Part shown: in pieces, positions 18,103 to 27,429 of the stretch
How positions within the stretch are numbered: position 1 is the stretch's first letter
Layout of the letters: the number at the start of each line of letters is the position of its first letter
DNA from: Comamonadaceae bacterium
GTDB lineage: Bacteria > Pseudomonadota > Gammaproteobacteria > Burkholderiales > Burkholderiaceae_C
DNA: 64,000 bases
Direction of reading: 5' to 3'
Assembly: GCA_947450675.1 (NCBI GenBank)
Contig: CANFWI010000011.1
Coordinates: 1-64,000, forward strand
Translations under genes and position numbers: made by a program
The notes under the pieces: generated by a model
The model's database searches: none
Told to the model about the DNA's origin: nothing
Seen by the model: only the letters and a program-made list of their open reading frames with translations

Positions 18103-18663
18103 TTAGTTGGGTAACTTGATAGAAATGCTGCCGGCCTTGACCTCAATCGCCTGACTGTCCATGCGGATGGCAGTGGCAGGTTCAGCCGTCTTGGCGGCTG
18201 GTGCTGATGGGGCAGCTTGTGTGGCTGTCGCTGTTGCGTTGCCAGCACTTGTCGTGCTGGACTGGCCCGTCAACAAGGACACAAAGCGGATGTCGGTGCG
18301 GATCGACTCAAAGTTACGGTCAACCATCAAGGCGTCTGAGTTGACTGCGCCCGCCTTCAGCGCAATGGCCAAGTAGTCGACAACCAGGCTGATTTCCCCT
18401 AGATTGCCGCACGCCTGAGCCGCAGCCAAAGCGAATTCAGCTTGGCGAGGACCCGGCTTGTTGACATAGGGCTCAGCCTCAGCCTTGGCCTCTTTGTATT
18501 GACCGTTCTCAATTTTTCCGCGAACTGAGACCAGCGTTTCTTCAGGTGACTTTGAGCCGATCACCGAAGCCAGTTTGTCCCGCAACTGGTCGCAAGCCGT
18601 GAGAGAAAGCGATGCCAACACAACGCACAGCAGCGTTGAGGCTAAATTTCTTTGAACAGCCAT
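18103..18663 (-). CDS. Lipoprotein with a helical, TPR-like domain
   Basis: 186 aa. The ATG at 18663 has GGAG 5 bases upstream and a strong promoter further up. The signal peptide ends in the lipobox LTAC with lipidated Cys at about residue 24, followed by D, the inner-membrane retention residue in enterobacteria. The body contains paired helices (ETLVSVRGKIENGQYKEAK, then FALAAAQACGNLGEISLVVDYL) in the style of TPR units, an Ala/Thr-rich linker near 140-160 and a C-terminal strand segment. Likely a periplasm-facing scaffold. First gene of the exported-protein cluster; no family name is recognised. Confidence 0.8.
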   Translation of the reverse strand: MAVQRNLASTLLCVVLASLSLTACDQLRDKLASVIGSKSPEETLVSVRGKIENGQYKEAKAEAEPYVNKPGPRQAEFALAAAQACGNLGEISLVVDYLAIALKAGAVNSDALMVDRNFESIRTDIRFVSLLTGQSSTTSAGNATATATQAAPSAPAAKTAEPATAIRMDSQAIEVKAGSISIKLPN

Positions 18664-18678
18664 TTAATCTCCAATTCG

Positions 18679-18700
18679 GCGAACGTCTAATGAAGTTCGC
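18679..18700. promoter_or_regulatory. Inverted repeat at the start of the exported-protein transcript
   Basis: GCGAAC at 18679-18684 and GTTCGC at 18695-18700 form a perfect 6-base inverted repeat separated by 10 bases. It overlaps the predicted transcription start (near 18695) just downstream of the -10. This placement is typical of a repressor operator, or it could form a 5' stem-loop. Confidence 0.4.
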
Positions 18701-18701
18701 C

Positions 18702-18730
18702 ACTGTATCGAGATGTAAAGTTGGTGTCAA
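18702..18730 (-). promoter_or_regulatory. Sigma-70 promoter of the exported-protein cluster
   Basis: On the minus strand, -35 TTGACA (18725-18730, six of six) and -10 TACAGT (18702-18707, four of six) are separated by 17 bases. Transcription would start about 32 bases before the ATG at 18663. The surrounding sequence is markedly AT-rich. Confidence 0.7.
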
Positions 18731-18938
18731 AATCCGTTATAAATTTGGATATAAAAAAGTTTTGAACGATTTGTGGGCGCGCGTTATCAGCCCAACGCAG
18801 ACTGATCAAGAGTGGTTTTTCGGCCGTTCAAACAGCGCTTCGAACGAGTTGCGCGCAGGCTTACAACCGCCTTGCAACTGAGCGGTCATGAACTGAATTT
18901 GAAGAAACGCGGGTGCGTAAAAGGGCGTCTTGGCGGCC

Positions 18939-20039
18939 TTAACGAGGGATGCCGCAGACCAATTCGCCTGGGTCGTTGTGCTGCACCGCGCGTTCGTTTT
19001 TGGCTTGTGCCACGGCCATGTCGCGCGGCAATTCCACACCATTCTTCACGGCGAGAACTTCCGCCATCACGCTGACAGCGATCTCGGAAGGTGTCTTGCT
19101 ACCGATGTAAATGCCGATCGGACCGCGCAGGCGTTGCAGTTTGGCTTCGCTGAGGTCAAAGTGTTCGGCCATGCGCTGATGGCGGGCGTCGTTGTTGCGA
19201 CGCGAACCAATTGCACCGATGTAAAACGCGTCGGTTTCCAGCGCTTCGAGCAACGCCAAGTCGTCCAGTTTGGGGTCGTGTGTGAGCGCAATCACGCAGC
19301 TGCGGCGATCCGGTTTGAAGGCCGTGACAACATCGTCCGGCATCTCGCTCAGCACCTTGGCGCCGGGCACAGCCCACGCACTGCGGTATTCCTCGCGTGG
19401 GTCGCAGACGGTCACGGCAAAACCGCTGAAAAGCGCCATGGTGGCGAGGTATTCGGTGAGTTGGCCGGCGCCAATCAACAGCATGCGGTACTCAGGGCCA
19501 AAGGTGTTGACGAGCTCGCTCGCCGTCACGCTGAGTTCGGCCGGCGCGGTGCTGGTGGTCAGGGTGACGGTGCCGTCTTTCAAGCTGACTTGCCGCTGCA
19601 TCAGTTGACCGGCTTCTAGCGCGGTCACCAAGCTGGCCAAGTCGGCTGCACTGGGGTCAAATTCGAGCAGCAGTTCCAGTGTGCCGCCGCAGGGCAGACC
19701 AAAGCGGTGGGCTTCGTCTGCGCTGACACCGTATTTGATGAAAGCGGGTGGACCGGACGGGATGGCTTTGGATTCTGACTGTGGGCTGCCAGCATGCTCG
19801 GCATCAGCCGGCTGCGCGGCCGCCGCGTAGGCCTGCGTGTATTGGTAGATCAGATCGTCTTCAATGCAGCCTCCCGACACCGAACCGACCACCGAGCCGT
19901 CTTCAGAGAGCGCCATGATCGAGCCGACCGGCCGTGGCGACGATCCCCACGTGCGCACCACCGTGGCGAGCAGCGCACGCTTGCCAGACAAACGCCAATC
20001 GCGCAGCGTGCGCAGCACCATCACATCTAGGTTTTCCAT
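18939..20039 (-). CDS. XdhC/CoxI-family molybdenum-cofactor maturation protein
   Basis: 366 aa, cytosolic. The N-terminal XdhC/CoxI domain has TVVRTWGSSPRPVGS and VSGGCIEDDL (the conserved CxE/D segment). A C-terminal Rossmann-type domain (from about 205) has LLIGAGQLTEYLA and IGAIGSRRNNDAR, the XdhC_C signature. Known role of the family: inserting sulfurated molybdenum cofactor into Mo hydroxylases. A 30-residue low-complexity stretch sits near 75-100. It is the last gene of the cox operon, 36 bases after coxG, and presumably matures the CoxL-type subunit. Confidence 0.9.
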   Translation of the reverse strand: MENLDVMVLRTLRDWRLSGKRALLATVVRTWGSSPRPVGSIMALSEDGSVVGSVSGGCIEDDLIYQYTQAYAAAAQPADAEHAGSPQSESKAIPSGPPAFIKYGVSADEAHRFGLPCGGTLELLLEFDPSAADLASLVTALEAGQLMQRQVSLKDGTVTLTTSTAPAELSVTASELVNTFGPEYRMLLIGAGQLTEYLATMALFSGFAVTVCDPREEYRSAWAVPGAKVLSEMPDDVVTAFKPDRRSCVIALTHDPKLDDLALLEALETDAFYIGAIGSRRNNDARHQRMAEHFDLSEAKLQRLRGPIGIYIGSKTPSEIAVSVMAEVLAVKNGVELPRDMAVAQAKNERAVQHNDPGELVCGIPR

Positions 20040-20075
20040 GGCGTGGCTTTCTTACCTTTTCAATTTCACAGTCGT

Positions 20076-20693
20076 TCAGTTGGCCAGCCAGTACGACACG
20101 GCCAGAATGACGGAAGCACCCAGCATCCACGCCCAACGCGGTATGCCGGCAATGGCGGTGGCGTCAACCGGCTTGGTTTTAGCCACCACTTTAGGGGCAG
20201 CTTCAGCGGATGCACCTGCTGCGGCGTCGCGCGCAGCATAGGCTTCAGGGTGTTGCTTTTGCATTTCCAAATCAAAGCGTTTGAAGAAATCTTCCGCCAT
20301 GGATTTGGCCGCGCCGTCGATCAACCGCTGGCCGAGTTGCGCCACCTTGCCACCGACCGAGGCTTGCACGCTGTAAGACAACTCGCAGCCGGTGTCATTG
20401 GGCGTCAGCACCACCGCGGCGCTGCCTTTGCCAAAACCAGCCGGGCCGCCCTGCCCTTCAAACGACAGCTTGTAGCTGGCCGGCGGATTGATGTCGGTGA
20501 GCTCAATATTGCCTTTGAACTTGGCCGACACCGGGCCGATTTTGAGCGCCATGCCAATGGCGTATTGGTTCTCGCCGCTGGCTTCCACCTTGTCGCAACC
20601 GGGAATGCAGACTTTGAGAACGTCAGGGTCGTTCAATGCGTCCCAAGCTTGTTGCTGGGTCACGGCGAGTTGCCGGCTGGCTTGCATTTCCAT
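20076..20693 (-). CDS. coxG: CoxG-family SRPBCC protein with C-terminal membrane anchor
   Basis: 205 aa. Residues 1-145 are a CoxG SRPBCC domain (AWDALNDPDVLKVCIPGCDKV near 17, and KIGPVSAKFKGNIEL). An Ala/Lys-rich linker leads to a C-terminal hydrophobic helix (WAWMLGASVILAVSYWL). In Oligotropha-type CO dehydrogenase systems CoxG recruits the enzyme to the membrane, and the anchor here agrees with that. It lies 70 bases after coxE and 36 bases before xdhC. GGAAGA precedes the ATG. Confidence 0.9.
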   Translation of the reverse strand: MEMQASRQLAVTQQQAWDALNDPDVLKVCIPGCDKVEASGENQYAIGMALKIGPVSAKFKGNIELTDINPPASYKLSFEGQGGPAGFGKGSAAVVLTPNDTGCELSYSVQASVGGKVAQLGQRLIDGAAKSMAEDFFKRFDLEMQKQHPEAYAARDAAAGASAEAAPKVVAKTKPVDATAIAGIPRWAWMLGASVILAVSYWLAN

Positions 20694-20763
20694 GGAGTCT
20701 TCCTTTTTTCTTCAATGAGGTGCCTATCTGGCCATTGTCAGCGCAGATTCAAGTCCGTATAGA

Positions 20764-21951
20764 TCATCGGTTTTTCATCAACGCAGCCAAGCTGGCCGCC
20801 AGTTCTTCAAGACGGCTGAGGTTGTGGACAGCGAGCATGCCGTCGGCGTGGCGGTGCAGCACCGATGCACCGCGCGCCAGCGGCGCATAGCCGTCAAAGC
20901 GCAGCAAGGGATTCAGCCACAGCAGACACCGGCTGCGGCGGCGCAGCCACGCCAGTTCACTGTCGAGCTCAGCCGGCTCGCCGGTGTCCAGCCCGTCCGT
21001 GATGATCAGCACCACGGTGCGCCTGCCAACCAGCCGGCGCGCGTGCTGCAAACGCAAACTGGACAGCGACACGCCCAGTTGCGTGCCGCCCGCAAAGTCT
21101 TCAATGGCAGCGCCCGCACGTTCCAACATCAGGTCGGTGTCGGCCACTTCAAAGCACGGGCTCAGGTCCGTCAGGCCGATGCCGAAGGCAAACACATCAC
21201 GTTGCGGATGACGCCGCGTGGCCGCGTGCAAAAACGCCAGCAACAGCCGCGCATAACGCTCCATCGAACCCGACACATCGACCAAAATCAACAAAGGCAA
21301 GGCCTGCTGCCGCCGCTGCAGTCGCGGCAAATGCATCAGCTCGCCGCCGGTGCGCGCTGCGTGGTGCATGACGCCCGGCCAATGAATGCGCGCACCACTT
21401 GAAGCGGGCCGGCTGCGGCGTGAAGCGAATTCAGGCAAGGGCAGCTTGATGTCGCGTGCCAGCCGCTCGACCAACCGGTATTCGGTGGCGGACAAGGAAT
21501 TGAAATCGGCGTGCTGCAAGCGTTGAATGTCACTGGCCGTCATGGCCGCGTCAAATTCGACTTTTTGGTCTTCGGTGCTGGGCTTAGCCTGCTGCCCAAA
21601 GCTTTGCTGCGGCGCCAATGCCTCGCGCACGCGTGGCCGACGCTGGCTTGGCTCGGCTTTTCCTTCGGCGCTGGGCAGCAACTGCGCCAACAACTTGTTG
21701 GCCAGTTGGGGGTCTTGAAAGTAAACCTCAAACAACTCGCGAAAGACCAAGCGGTCTTGTTCGCGGCTGATCATGACGGCTTCGAAGGCGGCGCTCAGGT
21801 CGGCTTTTTCACGGATGCCCACCGCCAGTGCGGCTTCTTTGGCAAGCGCGATGCGGCTGCTGTCGACCTTGACGCCAGCACGCCGCAAGGCCCGGCCAAA
21901 ACCGGCGATGTTGTCGGCCAGTTTGCCACTGCGCGCGTCACCTAGGCGCAT
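20764..21951 (-). CDS. coxE: CoxE-family von Willebrand factor A protein
   Basis: 395 aa. The C-terminal half is a VWA domain with an intact metal-ion site: LLILVDVSGSMERYA (DxSxS) near 230, a later Thr, and VLIITDGLDTGE. The N-terminal half is helical. Known role: together with the MoxR-type ATPase CoxD it helps assemble or activate the Cu/Mo centre of CO dehydrogenase. It starts 4 bases after the coxD stop, so the two are tightly coupled. Confidence 0.92.
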   Translation of the reverse strand: MRLGDARSGKLADNIAGFGRALRRAGVKVDSSRIALAKEAALAVGIREKADLSAAFEAVMISREQDRLVFRELFEVYFQDPQLANKLLAQLLPSAEGKAEPSQRRPRVREALAPQQSFGQQAKPSTEDQKVEFDAAMTASDIQRLQHADFNSLSATEYRLVERLARDIKLPLPEFASRRSRPASSGARIHWPGVMHHAARTGGELMHLPRLQRRQQALPLLILVDVSGSMERYARLLLAFLHAATRRHPQRDVFAFGIGLTDLSPCFEVADTDLMLERAGAAIEDFAGGTQLGVSLSSLRLQHARRLVGRRTVVLIITDGLDTGEPAELDSELAWLRRRSRCLLWLNPLLRFDGYAPLARGASVLHRHADGMLAVHNLSRLEELAASLAALMKNR

Positions 21952-21955
21952 GGCC

Positions 21956-22879
21956 TCATGCAGCCTGGTCCGTGTCAGCCGGCTTGAGCAACTCCACCGC
22001 CAGTTCGTGCGTCAAGGCCGCCACATCTTCGCGCTGTTTGAACAAAATGCCCGCAGTGTCGGCGACCACTTCCGGGTCGACCACCAGCGTGTCCAGCGCC
22101 ACCAAGGCTTTCGCCCACTCGACGCTTTCGGCAATGCCGGGCGCGCGCTGGAAAGCATTGCCAAAAGGCGCGTGCCGCAGCCGGTCGACAAACTGCGACA
22201 CCTGTGCCGTCAGCTCTGCGCTGGCCTCGGGCACTTGCGCCCGAACAATCGCCAATTCACGGTCGCGATCTGGGTAGTCCAGCCAGTGGTAAAGGCAGCG
22301 GCGTTTCACCGCGTCGTTGAGTTCACGGGTGCGGTTGCTGGTGAGAATCGTCACCGGCGTGACTTCGGCACGGATGGTGCCCAGCTCCGGAATGCTGACC
22401 TGGTACTCGCCGAGGTATTCGAGCAAGAAGGCTTCAAAGGGCTCGTCTGCACGGTCGACTTCGTCGATCAACAACACCGCACCGGGTGCTGGCGTTTGCA
22501 ATGCTTGGAGCAGCGGCCGACGAATCAAGTAGCGGCCTTGGTAGACCTCGCGCTCCACGTCGCCCACATCACCGCGCCCTTCAGAGGCGCGCATGTGCAG
22601 CAGCTGGGCGGCGTAGTTCCATTCGTAAAGCGCTTCGCGCTGCTCGAGTCCGTCATAGCACTGCAGGCGAATCAGCTCGCGCTGCAGCGCGATAGACAAA
22701 GCCTTGGCCAACTCAGTTTTGCCAACGCCGGGTTCACCCTCTAACAGCAGCGGACGCTGCAAACGCAGCGCCAAAAAAACCGCCGTGGCCAAACGCCGGT
22801 CAGCAAAGTAACCCGCCGCTTGCAGGGCATCTATCAACGCGTCAATGCTGGGAAAAAGTGTTTTCAATCGCGTTTTCAA
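21956..22879 (-). CDS. coxD: CoxD-family MoxR-type AAA+ ATPase
   Basis: 307 aa from a TTG at 22879 that overlaps the coxM stop (TTGA). Walker A is LLEGEPGVGKTELAKAL near 50, Walker B VLLIDEVDRADE near 135, and sensor 1 TILTSNRTRELND. Known role: ATP-driven chaperone for active-site maturation of Mo hydroxylases, acting with the VWA protein CoxE. A start at a second TTG 12 bases downstream is possible. Confidence 0.92.
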   Translation of the reverse strand: MKTRLKTLFPSIDALIDALQAAGYFADRRLATAVFLALRLQRPLLLEGEPGVGKTELAKALSIALQRELIRLQCYDGLEQREALYEWNYAAQLLHMRASEGRGDVGDVEREVYQGRYLIRRPLLQALQTPAPGAVLLIDEVDRADEPFEAFLLEYLGEYQVSIPELGTIRAEVTPVTILTSNRTRELNDAVKRRCLYHWLDYPDRDRELAIVRAQVPEASAELTAQVSQFVDRLRHAPFGNAFQRAPGIAESVEWAKALVALDTLVVDPEVVADTAGILFKQREDVAALTHELAVELLKPADTDQAA

Positions 22880-23667
22880 GCCAGTGCTTTGGTCACGCCG
22901 CGCTGGGTTTGCACGCTGATCAGGTTGGCGCGATAAAGCGCTGAGGCATGAATGTCGCTGTTCAAATCAGTCGCATCGATCTTGACCGCCGCAGCCGCCT
23001 CGGGCGTGAAGCTTTTCGACAAGGCGGCTTCTAAGCCGCTGTGGCGAAAAACACCGTTGGCCGCACCCGTGACGGCGACGCGGACACCGGCGTCGAATTG
23101 CGCCACAAAGACACCGACCATGGCGAAACGCGAGGCCGGCTGCTTGAACTTCATGTAAGCCGCGCGCTTAGCAATCGGGAAACTGATCGCGGTGATCAAC
23201 TCGCCTTCTTCCAGTGCGGTGGCAAACATGCCCAGAAAAAAATCATCCGCAGCGATTTTGCGGCTGGTGGTGTGGATGGTCGCGCCCAAGGCCAACACGG
23301 CGCTGGGGTAACACGCCGCAGGGTCGTTGTTGGCGACCGAGCCGCCCAACGTGCCCATGGCGCGCACTTGGCGGTCGCCGATGTTGGCGGCCAAGTCGGC
23401 CAGCGCTGGCAGCGCCGCCTTGAGCTCCGCGTGGTTGGCAACGTCGATGTGGCGCGTCATGGCGCCGATGACGAAGGCATTGCCTTCACGGCAAATGCCG
23501 GTGAGCTCTTGGATGCCACTCAGGTCAGCGACTTGTTCAGGGCTTGAGAGGCGCAGCTTCATCGACGCCAGCATGGTTTGACCGCCGGCCAATGGCTTGG
23601 CGCCCGCAGCGGCGAGGCGTGTGGCCTCCACCAAAGTGCTGGGTCGTTCTAGCGTGAATGCGTACAT
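22876..23667 (-). CDS. coxM: Mo-hydroxylase FAD-binding medium subunit (CoxM family)
   Basis: 263 aa from the ATG at 23667 with AAGGA upstream. An in-frame extension to 23760 would overlap coxL and encodes a basic non-homologous leader, so it is rejected. FAD-binding motifs are GAKPLAGGQTMLASM near 30 and GTLGGSVANNDPAACYP near 105, as in CoxM and the xanthine dehydrogenase FAD domain. It passes electrons from the 2Fe-2S subunit to the acceptor. It sits between coxL (58 bases) and coxD (overlap). Confidence 0.93.
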   Translation of the reverse strand: MYAFTLERPSTLVEATRLAAAGAKPLAGGQTMLASMKLRLSSPEQVADLSGIQELTGICREGNAFVIGAMTRHIDVANHAELKAALPALADLAANIGDRQVRAMGTLGGSVANNDPAACYPSAVLALGATIHTTSRKIAADDFFLGMFATALEEGELITAISFPIAKRAAYMKFKQPASRFAMVGVFVAQFDAGVRVAVTGAANGVFRHSGLEAALSKSFTPEAAAAVKIDATDLNSDIHASALYRANLISVQTQRGVTKALA

Positions 23668-23725
23668 AAATTTTCCTTGAGAATTCTTGAATGGCTTGAA
23701 TTGCTTAGAACTTAAAGCGGAGCGT

Positions 23726-26101
23726 TTACTTTTTAGCCGCTTGAATCGCCGACCAGACACGGGCCGACGAGGCCGGCATGTCGAACTCGGTCACGCCCAG
23801 CGAACGCAGTGCGTCCAGCACCGCATTGATGACCGCTGGTGGTGACCCAATCGCCCCGGCCTCGCCGCAACCCTTGGCGCCCAAGGGGTTGTGGCTGCAA
23901 GGCGTGCAGAGTGTGTCGAGTTTGAAGTTGGGCATGTCGTCAGCGCGCGGCATGGCGTAGTCCATCAGCGAGCCGGTCAGCAACTGACCGGATTCTTCGT
24001 CGTAGACGCAGTTTTCCATCAGCGCTTGACCGATGCCCTGCACCAGTCCGCCATGCACTTGGCCTTCCACAATCATCGGGTTGATGATGTTGCCGAAGTC
24101 ATCGACAGCGGTGAAGCTGTCGACCTTGACCGTGCCGGTTTGCGGGTCAATCTCAACTTCGCAAATGTAGGTGCCGGCCGGGAAGGTGAAGTTGGTCGGG
24201 TCGTAAAAAGCGGTTTCGTTCAGGCCGGGTTCTAACTTGTCGAGCGGGTAGTTGTGCGGCACATAAGCCGTCAGCGCCACTTGGCCAAAGCTGACTTTTT
24301 TGTCTGTGCCTTTGATGGTGAATTCGCCGTTGGCGAACTCGACATCAGCGTCGCTGGCCTCCATCAGGTGGGCTGCAATTTTCTTGGCTTTGGTCTCGAT
24401 TTTGTCGAGCGCCTTCATGATGGCCGTGCCGCCCACCGACATCGAGCGTGAACCGTACGTGCCCATGCCGAAAGGCACGCGGCCGGTGTCGCCGTGAACG
24501 ATGTCGACTGCGTCAACCGAGATGCCGAGACGCGCCGCCACCACTTGCGCAAAGGTGGTTTCGTGGCCTTGGCCGTGGCTGTGGGAACCGGTGAACACCG
24601 TCACGCTGCCGGTTGGATGCACGCGCACTTCGCCGCATTCAAACAAGCCCGCACGCGCACCGAGCGCACCAGCGATGTTGCTCGGTGCCAAGCCGCAGGC
24701 TTCGATGTAGCAGGAGTAACCGATGCCGCGCAACAAGCCTTTGGCCGCAGAGGCGGTCTTGCGTTGCTCGAAGCTGTTGACCTCGGCCAGCTCGTTGCCG
24801 CGCTTGAGCAACGCATGAAAGTCGCCGACGTCGTATTGCAGCGCCACCGGCGTCTGGTACGGGAACTGGGTGATGAAGTTGCGGCGGCGAATTTCGTCTT
24901 GCGCCAGCCCCATGTCCCACGCGCAACGCGACACCAGCCGCTCCAGCAAATAGGTGGCTTCAGGGCGACCCGCACCGCGGTAAGCGTCCACCGGCGCCGT
25001 GTTAGTGAACCACGCATCGACCTCGACATAGACCTGCGGCGTGCTGTACTGGCCAGCCAACAAGGTGGCGTACAAAATCGTCGGAATAGCCGGCGCAAAG
25101 GTCGACAGGTAGGCGCCCATGTTGGCGTCGGTATGCACCCGCATGGCCAAGAATTTACCGTCTTTGTCCATCGCCATTTCAGCGTGACTCGAATGGTCGC
25201 GGCCGTGTGCGTCGCTCAAAAAAGCTTCGCTGCGGTCAGCCGTCCACTTGATGGGCCGGTTCAGCTTTTTCGAGGCCCAGGTCAGGCAGACGTCTTCGGC
25301 GTAAAGGTAAATCTTCGAGCCAAAACCACCGCCGACGTCAGGCGCAATCACGCGCACTTTGTGCTCGGGCAAGCCCATCACAAAAGCGGTGAGCAAAAGC
25401 CGCTCAACGTGCGGGTTTTGGTTGGACACGTACAAGGTGTAGTCGTCGGTGGCGCGGCTGTAATGGCCAATCACGGCGCGGGGTTCCATCGCGTTCGGAA
25501 TCAAACGGTTGTTGGTGAGGTCCAGTTTGGTGACGTGCGCGGCATGGGCAAACGCGGCTTCCACCTGCGCCTTGTCGCCAATCGCCCATTTGTAGCAATG
25601 GTTGTCGGGGGCCGCGTCGTGCAGCGCTTCAGCCTTGGCGGCGGCGGTGACGTTGACCACCGCGCTCAAGACGTCGTAGTCGACCTCGACCAGCTCGGCG
25701 GCGTTTTTGGCTTGCTCCAAAGTTTCAGCGACCACCATCGCCACATGGTCACCCACGTAGCGCACCTTGTCCAAAGCCAAGATCGGGTGCGGCGGCTCTT
25801 TCATGGGCGAGCCGTCGGTGCTGGTGATGAGCCAGCCGCAAGGCAAACCGTTGATCTTGGCATCCACCACGTCTTGACCGACCAGCACACCGACCACGCC
25901 CGGCGCGGCTTTGGCGGCGCTGATGTCCACGCTCTTGATGCGCGCATGCGCATGCGGTGAGCGCACGAACACGGCGTAGGTTTGGTTGGCGATGTTGATG
26001 TCGTCGGTGTACTGCCCGCCACCGGTCAGGAAGCGGTAGTCCTCTTTGCGACGAATCGAAGCGCCAATGTTGGGGAGGTTGACGAAGTCGGATGCACCCA
26101 T
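23726..26101 (-). CDS. coxL: Mo-hydroxylase large subunit, form II CoxL-like
   Basis: 791 aa, normal for CoxL. It carries molybdopterin-binding motifs, including [11 protein letters not shown] and [10 protein letters not shown]-type segments, and the catalytic Glu in GCGEAGAIG (E747). The active-site loop reads AYRGAGR (residues 373-379), the form II signature, not the AYxCSFR loop with the Cu-binding Cys found in true form I CO dehydrogenase. It therefore probably hydroxylates an aldehyde, purine-like or other substrate; CO oxidation has not been convincingly tied to form II. GGAG precedes the ATG. Confidence 0.95.
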   Translation of the reverse strand: MGASDFVNLPNIGASIRRKEDYRFLTGGGQYTDDINIANQTYAVFVRSPHAHARIKSVDISAAKAAPGVVGVLVGQDVVDAKINGLPCGWLITSTDGSPMKEPPHPILALDKVRYVGDHVAMVVAETLEQAKNAAELVEVDYDVLSAVVNVTAAAKAEALHDAAPDNHCYKWAIGDKAQVEAAFAHAAHVTKLDLTNNRLIPNAMEPRAVIGHYSRATDDYTLYVSNQNPHVERLLLTAFVMGLPEHKVRVIAPDVGGGFGSKIYLYAEDVCLTWASKKLNRPIKWTADRSEAFLSDAHGRDHSSHAEMAMDKDGKFLAMRVHTDANMGAYLSTFAPAIPTILYATLLAGQYSTPQVYVEVDAWFTNTAPVDAYRGAGRPEATYLLERLVSRCAWDMGLAQDEIRRRNFITQFPYQTPVALQYDVGDFHALLKRGNELAEVNSFEQRKTASAAKGLLRGIGYSCYIEACGLAPSNIAGALGARAGLFECGEVRVHPTGSVTVFTGSHSHGQGHETTFAQVVAARLGISVDAVDIVHGDTGRVPFGMGTYGSRSMSVGGTAIMKALDKIETKAKKIAAHLMEASDADVEFANGEFTIKGTDKKVSFGQVALTAYVPHNYPLDKLEPGLNETAFYDPTNFTFPAGTYICEVEIDPQTGTVKVDSFTAVDDFGNIINPMIVEGQVHGGLVQGIGQALMENCVYDEESGQLLTGSLMDYAMPRADDMPNFKLDTLCTPCSHNPLGAKGCGEAGAIGSPPAVINAVLDALRSLGVTEFDMPASSARVWSAIQAAKK

Positions 26102-26202
26102 GGGTTTACTCCAGAAAAAATATCAAACGCGAATGATGAGTTTTGCAAAAATTCAGCGAATCAATCGATTCAATCTCAGTCGTCGGATGGCTGATTGCAG
26201 CT

Positions 26203-26673
26203 TTAAGCAGCCGCCATGGCCGCGGCGCCTTGTTGCACCGCTTTGACGATGTTTTGGTAGCCGGTGCAGCGGCAGATATTGCCTTCCAACAGCTCGCGAA
26301 TTTCAACGTCACTGGCCTTGGGGTGGTGTTTGCACAAGTCGACCGCGCTCATGACCATGCCGGTGGTGCAAAAGCCGCATTGCAAGCCGTGGCATTCTTT
26401 GAAGGCGGCCTGCATCGGGTGCATGGTGCCGTCGGCCGCAGCCAAGCCTTCGATGGTGGTGATCTCGGCACCGGCAGCCTGCGCGGCCAGCAGGTTGCAG
26501 GACTTCACGGCGCGGCCATTCATGATGACGGTGCACGCGCCGCATTGCGCGGTGTCACAGCCGACATGGGTGCCGGTGAGTTTGAGTTGTTCGCGCAGCA
26601 CCTGCACCAGCAGCGTGTTCGGCGGCGTGTCAACGCTCAGCGCTTTGCCATTGACATTCAGTTCAACTTGCAT
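26203..26673 (-). CDS. coxS: Mo-hydroxylase 2Fe-2S small subunit (CoxS family)
   Basis: 156 aa from the ATG at 26673 (GGAGAT 8 bases upstream); a longer frame to 26748 lacks support. The N-terminal plant-ferredoxin cluster has the CDTAQCGAC motif plus CNLL. The C-terminal helical cluster has CGFC and CRCTGY. These are the two 2Fe-2S sites of the xanthine oxidase family. First gene of the operon coxS-L-M-D-E-G-xdhC. A near-perfect palindrome lies about 90 bases upstream. Confidence 0.95.
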   Translation of the reverse strand: MQVELNVNGKALSVDTPPNTLLVQVLREQLKLTGTHVGCDTAQCGACTVIMNGRAVKSCNLLAAQAAGAEITTIEGLAAADGTMHPMQAAFKECHGLQCGFCTTGMVMSAVDLCKHHPKASDVEIRELLEGNICRCTGYQNIVKAVQQGAAAMAAA

Positions 26674-26761
26674 GCATCTATCTCCATGTTGGGGCCTCAA
26701 TTCTGACGGGGAAAAAAGAGAGTGACCAAGCCCATTGTTCAATCTCACTTTGTTCTTGCGT

Positions 26762-26777
26762 CTAGGTTAAACCCTAG
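26762..26777. promoter_or_regulatory. Palindrome upstream of the cox operon
   Basis: CTAGGTTAAACCCTAG is a near-perfect dyad: CTAGGTT pairs with AACCCTAG apart from one extra base. It lies 89 bases upstream of the coxS start, next to a TTGACG (26784-26789, minus strand) that could be a -35. It is a candidate operator; no regulator for it is recognised. Confidence 0.35.
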
Positions 26778-26873
26778 TCAGCCCGTCAATCTTGACATAA
26801 ATTTAAAAAACGGAACAGCTTGCAACAGGCATAGAGACGCCAAGCTCAGCCTTAACCACTGGCCAGTTCTCGA

Positions 26874-27371
26874 TCAGTGCTTGTGATCGTGCTCCATCGC
26901 AGCCTTCGGCCCGGGTGCAACCGTTGCCACCGGCACGATCAAATTCAATTGGCTCTCCACGCCCGCGGCATTTTTAAAACGCAAAGTGACTGGAAGGGTG
27001 CTGTCTTTCAGAAGCGGGCGCTTCAAGTCCATCAGCATCACGTGATAACTGCCCGGCTTGAGTTGCACCGTCTTGCCCGCAGGCAGGTCTAGCGCCGGGA
27101 TAGCGCGCATTCTCATGACGTCGCCCTCCATTTTCATTTCATGCACTTCTGCAACACCCGCGACGGGGGTCGAGACACCGACCAAGCGAGTGCCTTCGCC
27201 AGCCGTGATGTTCATGAACGCACCGGTACCTTGTTGGCCCTGGACGGTGGCGCGCGCCCACGCACCATCGACTTTGACGCTGGCGGGCTGGGCCGAAGCC
27301 TGGCTGACTGTCAACACCAAAGAGCTTAAAAAAAGTGACGGTGCGTGGCGCGAAAAAAAAGTCATAAACAT
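26874..27371 (-). CDS. Periplasmic copper chaperone PCu(A)C
   Basis: 165 aa from the ATG at 27371, with AAGG 7 bases upstream; a second ATG lies 6 bases on. Signal peptide, then a cupredoxin-like domain with the Cu(I) ligand set of the family: HEMKMEGDVMRM near 80-90 and a downstream HVMLM (pattern HxnMx21HxM). A His-rich tail (EHDHKH) may add copper affinity. Known role: delivery of Cu(I) to the CuA centre of cytochrome oxidase. It lies 58 bases after the YcnI gene in a three-gene copper cluster. Confidence 0.92.
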   Translation of the reverse strand: MFMTFFSRHAPSLFLSSLVLTVSQASAQPASVKVDGAWARATVQGQQGTGAFMNITAGEGTRLVGVSTPVAGVAEVHEMKMEGDVMRMRAIPALDLPAGKTVQLKPGSYHVMLMDLKRPLLKDSTLPVTLRFKNAAGVESQLNLIVPVATVAPGPKAAMEHDHKH

Positions 27372-27429
27372 CAAAAAACCTTGGTCAAATAAAAATGGAA
27401 ATCAGTCAAAGCGGGTGCTCTGAATGGGC

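Larger units (their letters stand above)
18664..18938. other. 275-base intergenic region, promoter of the exported-protein cluster
   Basis: Lies between the lipoprotein start and the xdhC stop. The left third holds the promoter and inverted repeat. An AT-rich block at about 18730-18770 may act as an UP element or protein-binding site. The right half (about 18780-18938) shows no gene and no convincing terminator for xdhC. Confidence 0.5.

Noticed and set aside
12935-18663. Curli or flagellar assembly cluster
   Set aside because: Only weak FlgT/CsgG-like resemblance in one protein; no CsgA/B/E/F or flagellar genes present.
24494-25960. 488-codon open frame on plus across coxL
   Set aside because: It is antisense to a clearly conserved Mo-hydroxylase gene; the translation is His/Arg/Val-rich with no domain, typical of a GC-rich shadow frame.
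23726-26101. True CO dehydrogenase (form I)
   Set aside because: The active-site loop is AYRGAGR, lacking the Cys of form I.
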